Positions 59,534-64,000 of a stretch of 64,000 nt of DNA are shown here, one piece after another. Position numbers and translations under genes: made by a program. The stretch is from Tenacibaculum lutimaris (GTDB taxonomy: Bacteria > Bacteroidota > Bacteroidia > Flavobacteriales > Flavobacteriaceae), in contig NZ_RAQM01000008.1 of assembly GCF_003610735.1 (NCBI RefSeq), positions 186,001 through 250,000 on the forward strand, given 5' to 3'. The notes under the pieces are model-generated. The model saw only the letters and a list, made by a program, of their open reading frames with translations. It was not told the origin of the DNA and ran no database searches. Positions within the stretch are counted from its first letter, which is position 1. Every line of letters begins with the position of its first letter.

Positions 59534-60484
59534 ATGAAAAAATATACTTATACTGAAAAAAAAGATACCCGATCTGGGTTTGGTGACGGTTTAACCGAAT
59601 TAGGAAAAACAAATCCTAATGTTGTTGCTCTTTGTGCAGATTTAACAGGCTCTTTAAAAATGAATGAGTTTGCTAAAAATCACCCAGAACGTTTCTTTCA
59701 AGTTGGAATTGCTGAGGCTAATATGATGGGAATTGCAGCTGGATTAACAATTGGTGGAAAAATTCCTTTTACAGGTACATTTGCTAACTTTTCTACAGGT
59801 CGAGTGTACGATCAAATTCGTCAATCAATCGCATATTCTGATAAAAATGTAAAAATTTGTGCTTCTCATGCAGGATTAACCTTAGGTGAAGATGGAGCAA
59901 CACATCAAATATTAGAAGATTTAGGGTTAATGAAAATGTTACCTGGTATGACAGTAATTAACACTTGTGATTATAGTCAAACCAAAGCAGCAACTATAGC
60001 TATTGCTGAACATGAAGGACCTGTATATTTACGTTTTGGAAGACCTAGTGTTCCTGTGTTTATGACTGATCAACCTTTTGAAATTGGTAAAGCAATTCAA
60101 CTTACCGAAGGTACTGATGTAACGATTGTAGCAACTGGACATTTAGTTTGGGAAGCATTACAAGCCGCTGAACAATTAGAAGAAAAAGGAATTTCTGCAG
60201 AGGTAATCAATATACACACCATTAAACCTTTAGATGAAGAAGCTATTTTAAAGTCGGTTGCTAAAACAGGATGCGTTGTTACTGCTGAAGAACATAATAA
60301 ATATGGAGGTTTAGGTGAAAGTGTTGCTCGTTGTTTAGCTACTAACAACCCTACTCCACAAGAATTTGTAGCTGTAAATGACAGCTTCGGAGAATCTGCA
60401 ACACCAGCAGAGTTAATGAAAAAGTATGGATTAAATGATGAAGCCATTGTTAAAGCAGTGGAGAAAGTTATTTCAAGAAAATAA
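59534..60484 (+). CDS. Transketolase, C-terminal subunit
   Basis: A 316-residue protein equal to the second half of transketolase: the pyrimidine-binding domain ([49 protein letters not shown], with the glutamate that activates thiamine diphosphate) and the C-terminal domain ([39 protein letters not shown]). In many bacteria the TPP-binding half is a separate gene directly upstream. Here the upstream neighbour is maf, so the partner must lie elsewhere. Together the halves transfer two-carbon units in the pentose phosphate pathway. Confidence 0.9.
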   Translation: MKKYTYTEKKDTRSGFGDGLTELGKTNPNVVALCADLTGSLKMNEFAKNHPERFFQVGIAEANMMGIAAGLTIGGKIPFTGTFANFSTGRVYDQIRQSIAYSDKNVKICASHAGLTLGEDGATHQILEDLGLMKMLPGMTVINTCDYSQTKAATIAIAEHEGPVYLRFGRPSVPVFMTDQPFEIGKAIQLTEGTDVTIVATGHLVWEALQAAEQLEEKGISAEVINIHTIKPLDEEAILKSVAKTGCVVTAEEHNKYGGLGESVARCLATNNPTPQEFVAVNDSFGESATPAELMKKYGLNDEAIVKAVEKVISRK

Positions 60485-60504
60485 ACTTAATATACTTACA
60501 ATAA

Positions 60505-60542
60505 ATACATCACTTTTTAGGTTTAAAGTGATGTATTTTTTT
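60505..60542 (+). terminator. Intrinsic terminator of the transketolase subunit gene
   Basis: ATACATCACTTT / AAAGTGATGTAT stem with an 8-nt loop and a long T-tract. Confidence 0.88.
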
Positions 60543-60592
60543 GTACTAAACTTAAGTATAACCCCAATTATTAATAAATAAATTTAAAACAA

Positions 60593-61204
60593 ATGAAAAA
60601 AGCAGTTTTAATGATTTTCCTTTTTATAGGAGTAGTTCAATTAGCACAAAGTCAAATCCAAGGAGGTATCAAAGCTGGTATCAACTACAACTCAGATTCT
60701 TTCTCTGATGTAAAAAATGATGCTTTAAGTGGAGCTAAGAGTAAAACAGGATTCCATGCAGGTGCTTGGTTACGTATAAACTTACCTGTTACAGATTTAT
60801 ACTTAAGACCTGAACTTGTGTACACTCAATTAAGTAATGAAGTTTCTTACGAACCTGCAGGTTTTACAGCTAAAACAACCACATATGATTTTCAAAAAAT
60901 TGATATTCCTGTTTTAGTGGGATTTAAATTTTTAAAAGTAGCACATGTTTTTGGAGGGCCTTCTTTTCAATATATTTTAGATTCTGATTTTAATATTGAA
61001 GATCTTAAACAAGTAGATTCTGACGGATTCTCAGTTGGAGTGCAGTTTGGTGCAGGTATTGAATTAGGTAAATTAGGATTTGATGTTCGTTGGGAAAGAG
61101 CTTTATCTGACACTGAAGCTACATTCGTTGATTCTAATGTTGGTAATGTAAATTTTGACACTCGTGTAAACCAAATTATTTTAGGTCTTTCTTACAGATT
61201 CTAA
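60593..61204 (+). CDS. Small porin-like outer-membrane barrel protein
   Basis: A 203-residue protein with a signal peptide (MKKAVLMIFLFIGVVQLAQSQ) and amphipathic strands of the PorT/OMP-b-barrel type (IQGGIKAGINYNSDSFSD, GFHAGAWLRINLPVTDLYLRPELVYTQLS, FQKIDIPVLVGFKFLKVAHVFGGPSFQYIL) and an aromatic C-terminal end (IILGLSYRF). The role is unknown. It is monocistronic with a strong terminator on its 3' side. Confidence 0.85.
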   Translation: MKKAVLMIFLFIGVVQLAQSQIQGGIKAGINYNSDSFSDVKNDALSGAKSKTGFHAGAWLRINLPVTDLYLRPELVYTQLSNEVSYEPAGFTAKTTTYDFQKIDIPVLVGFKFLKVAHVFGGPSFQYILDSDFNIEDLKQVDSDGFSVGVQFGAGIELGKLGFDVRWERALSDTEATFVDSNVGNVNFDTRVNQIILGLSYRF

Positions 61205-61221
61205 AACAATCAATCAGGTAT

Positions 61222-61255
61222 AAAAAAACCGAAGTTTTTAACTTCGGTTTTTTTT
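61222..61255. terminator. Bidirectional intrinsic terminator
   Basis: AAAAAACCGAAGTT / AACTTCGGTTTTTT stem with a 3-nt loop between convergent genes. Confidence 0.9.
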
Positions 61256-61260
61256 ATGTT

Positions 61261-62130
61261 TTAATATTTAACTCTAATGTCTCTATTTAAATAATCGGGT
61301 ACATTTGGTTTATTTGGATCGTTAAAGTCATTTCTTGGATCTCCGTCACCATTTTTATCTTCGTCTTTGGTTAAAACACCATCGTCATCATCATCTGAAT
61401 CTAAAAAGTTTAAAACTCTATCTTCATCTGTATCATCATTCCAAGGTTTACCATCACCATCTATATCTTCATAAATTGAAGGAATTCCATCTTGATCATG
61501 GTCTGTATCTTCAACAATATCATATAAATCAATAATATACAATAAACTCTTATTAGGTAAATTTCCTCCGTTTCTATAGCTTAATCCTGAAGGTAATAAG
61601 AAAAATCCTTTTCCTGTTCCATTATAAGTTATAGGACCATTACCTGTTGCATTTTCTCCTCCAACAAAATGAGTAAAAGCATGTAACCAACCTCTAACAG
61701 CTATTTGACTAGCGTTAAACCATGTTGCTCTAGTTAAATCTTGCACTTTAGTTAACTTATTTGAAGAATCTAAAGAACTTAATCTATAGGTTGTAAGAAC
61801 TGAATCAACTACAGAAGGGTTGCCTTTTGCTGAAATTCCTTCTTCTTTTACAAAGTAATAGTAAGTGTAATCAATATCATATTCATTTATCACTCTACTT
61901 TTTAATCTTACATCATCAATCAAAGCTGTTTCACCATCTATCAATGGTTTTATTGAATCTACAGCATCCTTATAGTAATGAGCTTTTAAGAATTTAACTA
62001 TAGAATCCTGATCTTTAACTGCTTGAGCTTCATGATCAAAATTATCAATTATCGAATTACTATCACTACCACAAGCATATAAGAGTGTACCCACTACGGC
62101 AACGTAAAATAAATGTTTAAATTTTATCAT
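61261..62130 (-). CDS. FKBP-like lipoprotein with calcium-type acidic repeats
   Basis: A 289-residue lipoprotein with lipobox YACGSDS (Cys near residue 20). The middle domain, with DSVLTTYRLSSLDSS and a G-W-x-H-A-F-x-x-F segment and LPSGLSYRN, has the pattern of FKBP-type peptidyl-prolyl isomerases found in Flavobacteria. The C-terminal 90 residues contain many acidic D-x-D-x-D-G loops (DHDQDGIPS, DIDGDGKPWN, DKNGDGDPRND), of the thrombospondin type-3-like, calcium-binding kind. The true isomerase activity is not certain, since catalytic residues cannot be confirmed. It likely faces the periplasm or the surface. Confidence 0.75.
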   Translation of the reverse strand: MIKFKHLFYVAVVGTLLYACGSDSNSIIDNFDHEAQAVKDQDSIVKFLKAHYYKDAVDSIKPLIDGETALIDDVRLKSRVINEYDIDYTYYYFVKEEGISAKGNPSVVDSVLTTYRLSSLDSSNKLTKVQDLTRATWFNASQIAVRGWLHAFTHFVGGENATGNGPITYNGTGKGFFLLPSGLSYRNGGNLPNKSLLYIIDLYDIVEDTDHDQDGIPSIYEDIDGDGKPWNDDTDEDRVLNFLDSDDDDDGVLTKDEDKNGDGDPRNDFNDPNKPNVPDYLNRDIRVKY

Positions 62131-62168
62131 TTAATTTTGAAATTTTAACGCGCAATTTACCATTTTTA

Positions 62169-62176
62169 TACCTTTG
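62169..62176 (+). promoter_or_regulatory. -7 promoter element of the S4-domain gene
   Basis: TACCTTTG matches TAnnTTTG, 33 nt before the ATG at 62210. Confidence 0.55.
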
Positions 62177-62209
62177 TAAAAAACGAAACTACAAAAATTA
62201 ACTTTTTAT

Positions 62210-62599
62210 ATGAGAATTGACAAATATTTGTGGTGTATCCGATTATTTAAAACCCGTAGTATTGCCACAGATGCTTGTAAAAAAGGGCATGTAAAGATTG
62301 ACGGAACCAATTTAAAACCCTCTAAAGAAGTTTTTGGGAATGAAGAGATTACTATTCGGAAAAATCAAATTAATTATAAAATAAAGATTTTAGACATCCC
62401 TCCTAACCGTGTGGGTGCTAAATTGGTTGATTTATATAGAAAAGACTTAACTCCTAAAGAAGAGTTTGAAAAAACTGAATTATTAAAGTACTCTAAAGAC
62501 TATTATCGTAAAAAAGGAACTGGACGTCCAACCAAAAAAGATCGTCGTGATATTGAAGATTATTACGATGATTCTGCAGAAAATGATGTTAATTTGTAA
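62210..62599 (+). CDS. S4-domain RNA-binding protein (Hsp15-like)
   Basis: A 129-residue protein. The S4 domain is at residues 1-60 (MRIDKYLWCIRLFKTRSIATDACKKGHVKIDG), and a basic tail (KDLTPKEEFEKTELLKYSKDYYRKKGTGRPTKKDRRDI) follows, as in Hsp15/YrfH-like proteins that bind stalled 50S subunits carrying nascent peptides. It precedes the phosphoribosyltransferase gene by 26 bp in the same direction and is probably co-transcribed with it. Confidence 0.9.
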   Translation: MRIDKYLWCIRLFKTRSIATDACKKGHVKIDGTNLKPSKEVFGNEEITIRKNQINYKIKILDIPPNRVGAKLVDLYRKDLTPKEEFEKTELLKYSKDYYRKKGTGRPTKKDRRDIEDYYDDSAENDVNL

Positions 62600-62625
62600 T
62601 TCCTTTGTTTAAACTAAAAGAAAAA

Positions 62626-63129
62626 ATGACCAACACCAACAATATCATCTTAAATAATACGCAAATAGAGCAAAAAATACGTAGAATGGCTTTTCAAATC
62701 TACGAAAGTAATAGTGATGAAAATGAAATTATTATTGCGGGTATTGCTGATAACGGTTTTTTTCTTGCTGAAAAAATTGCTGATGCCGTAAATAAAATCT
62801 CGCCTTTACAAGTTACCCTTTGTAAAGTTTCTATCAATAAGAAAAAACCTACAACCCCTATTACAACTTCTATAACTAGTGACGAATACAAAAATAAAGC
62901 ATTAGTATTAGTTGATGATGTTTTAAACTCAGGTACTACTTTAATTTATGGAGTTAAACACTTTTTAGAAGTTCCTTTAAAAAGATTTAAAACCGCCGTG
63001 TTAGTAAATAGAAATCACAAAAAATATCCAGTAAAAGCAGACTTTAAAGGTATTTCTTTATCTACCTCTATTAAAGAACATGTAGTTGTTGAGTTTAAAT
63101 CAAATGAAACTATTGCTTATTTAAGTTAA
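62626..63129 (+). CDS. Phosphoribosyltransferase (PyrR-like)
   Basis: A 167-residue type I phosphoribosyltransferase. The PRPP-binding loop is ALVLVDDVLNSGTTLIYGV (~residue 88-106). Similarity to PyrR-like proteins is suggested by the N-terminal helix RRMAFQIYESN...IIIAGIADNGFFLAEKIAD. It may salvage uracil or control pyrimidine genes, but the exact substrate is unknown. I use the ATG at 62626; a TTG upstream at 62605 adds seven residues. Its end overlaps the convergent shikimate kinase gene by 9 bp. Confidence 0.85.
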   Translation: MTNTNNIILNNTQIEQKIRRMAFQIYESNSDENEIIIAGIADNGFFLAEKIADAVNKISPLQVTLCKVSINKKKPTTPITTSITSDEYKNKALVLVDDVLNSGTTLIYGVKHFLEVPLKRFKTAVLVNRNHKKYPVKADFKGISLSTSIKEHVVVEFKSNETIAYLS

Positions 63130-63639
63130 TAGAAACTGAAGATCTTCTACAGTTTCTCTCACATCTTTATTATCAACTACTAATTTATGAGTAGCTTGAT
63201 TGTAATAATAGCTTCTTTCAAATAAGTGTTTGGCTATAAACTCAGCCAATTCATCTTTATGTAAGCGAGCTACCAATGGGCGTTGGCTTTTTTCATTCAC
63301 TAATCTTTCCATAATAGTATTTATAGAAGTTTTTAAATAGACAGAAGTCACATCATCATAACTTAATAGTACATTCATGTTTCCTGCATAACATGGTGTA
63401 CCTCCACCTAAAGATAATACAAAATCTTCTTTTTTATCTAAAAGAGCTTTTAGATAAATATGTTCTTGTTTACGAAAATAAATTTCTCCTTTCTCTTTAA
63501 AAACATCAGATACCGACATTTTCTCTTTTTCCTCGATATACGCATCTAAATCTATAAAAGAAATCTGCATTTTTTCGGCTAAAATCCTACCAACTGTCGA
63601 TTTCCCGCTAGCCATATATCCCAATAATACAATTTTCAT
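63121..63639 (-). CDS. aroK: Shikimate kinase
   Basis: A 172-residue P-loop kinase of the aromatic amino acid pathway, which phosphorylates shikimate. The Walker A motif is LLGYMASGKSTVGRIL (residues ~4-19), the shikimate-binding DLDAYIEE (~32), the second motif FRKQEH, and the glycine-rich SLGGGTPCY (~78) are all present, as is the lid RPLVARL (~115). The length is normal. It overlaps the convergent phosphoribosyltransferase by 9 bp. Confidence 0.95.
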   Translation of the reverse strand: MKIVLLGYMASGKSTVGRILAEKMQISFIDLDAYIEEKEKMSVSDVFKEKGEIYFRKQEHIYLKALLDKKEDFVLSLGGGTPCYAGNMNVLLSYDDVTSVYLKTSINTIMERLVNEKSQRPLVARLHKDELAEFIAKHLFERSYYYNQATHKLVVDNKDVRETVEDLQFLLT

Positions 63640-63714
63640 AAACTAGTAATTAAGCAGTTACAAATATCTGTAAAAAATATTACAAAAAAGCTTTTTTCAT
63701 TTAAAGAACAGTTG

Positions 63715-63722
63715 TATATTTG
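63715..63722 (+). promoter_or_regulatory. -7 promoter element of the tRNA genes
   Basis: TATATTTG matches TAnnTTTG, 24 nt before the first base of tRNA-Lys. Confidence 0.6.
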
Positions 63723-63746
63723 CAACCGCTTTCACAAGGAAGCAAT

Positions 63747-63822
63747 GACCGGGTAGCTCAGTTGGTAGAGCATCTCCCTTTTAAGGAGAGGGTCCTGGGT
63801 TCGAGCCCCAGCCCGGTCACCA
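63747..63822 (+). tRNA. tRNA-Lys (UUU anticodon)
   Basis: A 76-nt cloverleaf with encoded CCA. The acceptor stem is GACCGGG/CCCGGTC, the D-arm GCTC/GAGC, the anticodon stem TCTCC/GGAGA around the loop CTTTTAA (anticodon TTT), and the T-arm CTGGG-TTCGAGC-CCCAG. Confidence 0.97.
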
Positions 63823-63850
63823 AAAAGTTAAGCGAAAGCTTAACTTTTTT
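63823..63850 (+). terminator. Intrinsic terminator between the two tRNA genes
   Basis: AAGTTAAGC-GAAA-GCTTAACTT hairpin with a T-tract, directly after tRNA-Lys. Confidence 0.8.
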
Positions 63851-63857
63851 AGTTTAA

Positions 63858-63944
63858 GCACATATGGCGGAATTGGTAGACGCGCTGCCTTGAGGGGGCA
63901 GTATTCTTAGGAATGTGGAAGTTCGAATCTTCTTATGTGCACCA
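63858..63944 (+). tRNA. tRNA-Leu (GAG anticodon)
   Basis: An 87-nt tRNA of class II with encoded CCA. The acceptor stem is GCACATA/TATGTGC, the D-arm GGCGGAATTGGTAGACGC is leucine-type, the anticodon stem CTGCC/GGCAG holds loop TTGAGGG (anticodon GAG), and there is a long variable arm (TATTCTTAGGAATG) and a T-arm AAGTTCGAATCTT. Confidence 0.96.
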
Positions 63945-63950
63945 ACAATA

Positions 63951-63987
63951 AAAAGCATAAACTTTTGAAGAAGTTTGTGCTTTTTTA
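63951..63987 (+). terminator. Terminator after tRNA-Leu
   Basis: AAAAAGCATAAACTT / AAGTTTGTGCTTTTTT hairpin (one mismatch) with a T-tract. Confidence 0.8.
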
Positions 63988-64000
63988 TTTTATTAATGTA

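Noticed and set aside
61335..61535. Histidine-rich frame opposite the acidic-repeat lipoprotein
   Set aside because: The reverse complement of Asp (GAT) codons gives His/Ser-rich translations; this is a shadow of the D-x-D-x-D repeats.

Overview
The window is AT-rich chromosomal DNA from a member of the Bacteroidota, most likely a marine Flavobacteriaceae (Tenacibaculum/Polaribacter-like; the genus is my impression, not a measurement). The evidence is the Bacteroidota-type -7 promoter element TAnnTTTG upstream of many genes, the absence of Shine-Dalgarno sequences, several TTG/GTG starts, and a gene set typical of the group: bacillithiol-system YtxJ, DUF4251 and DUF6503-like lipoproteins, a split transketolase, a pirin/Crp-type cluster, MopE-type metal-binding repeats and many small outer-membrane barrels. 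Most of the window is ordinary core genome with short intergenic gaps and many clear intrinsic terminators, often shared by convergent genes.

Layout. 0-12 kb: the 3' end of ychF, a DUF2461 protein, a MATE pump, a thioesterase, a DEAD-box helicase with a TRIC-type channel and a MaoC dehydratase, rsmB, an SH3 protein with recG, and nhaA. 12-19 kb: an internally triplicated glycine-rich barrel-like protein, a SPOR-like protein, fdhD, a THUMP-like methyltransferase, an outer-membrane barrel and an ATP-grasp enzyme. 19-23 kb is the most disturbed stretch: the C-terminal stump of a MocR-type regulator, a small operon with two roadblock/LC7-like proteins, a decayed second copy of the 3' end of prmC, an Aer-like stand-alone PAS protein and the intact prmC. 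23-27 kb: a compact ribD/HAD/EamA/YigZ run with overlapping ends. 27.4-28.8 kb: two overlapping unknown genes followed by a long imperfect hairpin, which looks like an inserted cassette. 29-36 kb: rpsA, glmM, an outer-membrane protein, a class-V aminotransferase, an M14 peptidase and an Lrp regulator. 36-41 kb: a pseudouridine synthase, a Bcr/CflA exporter, a candidate structured RNA, a MopE-repeat lipoprotein and a slipin. 40.8-44.7 kb: a small double-glycine-leader peptide gene, a truncated TMEM175-like gene, and two pirins with a GNAT protein and a Crp/Fnr regulator. 45-52 kb: an acyltransferase, rmuC, glyA, fumarylacetoacetase and a helicase. 52-57 kb: ytxJ, clpB and hsp20 (proteostasis), a lipoprotein and an OmpW-like barrel. 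57-64 kb: smpB, a divergent UbiA-like protein, maf, a transketolase C-terminal subunit, a barrel, an FKBP-like lipoprotein, an S4 protein, a phosphoribosyltransferase, shikimate kinase, and tRNA-Lys and tRNA-Leu.

No CRISPR array, insertion sequence, rRNA operon or recognised defence island is present. The best candidates for something undescribed are the roadblock pair beside the PAS gene and the prmC remnant, the two-gene cassette at 27.4 kb, the four-cysteine leader peptide at 40.9 kb, and the minus-strand structured RNA near 38.4 kb.
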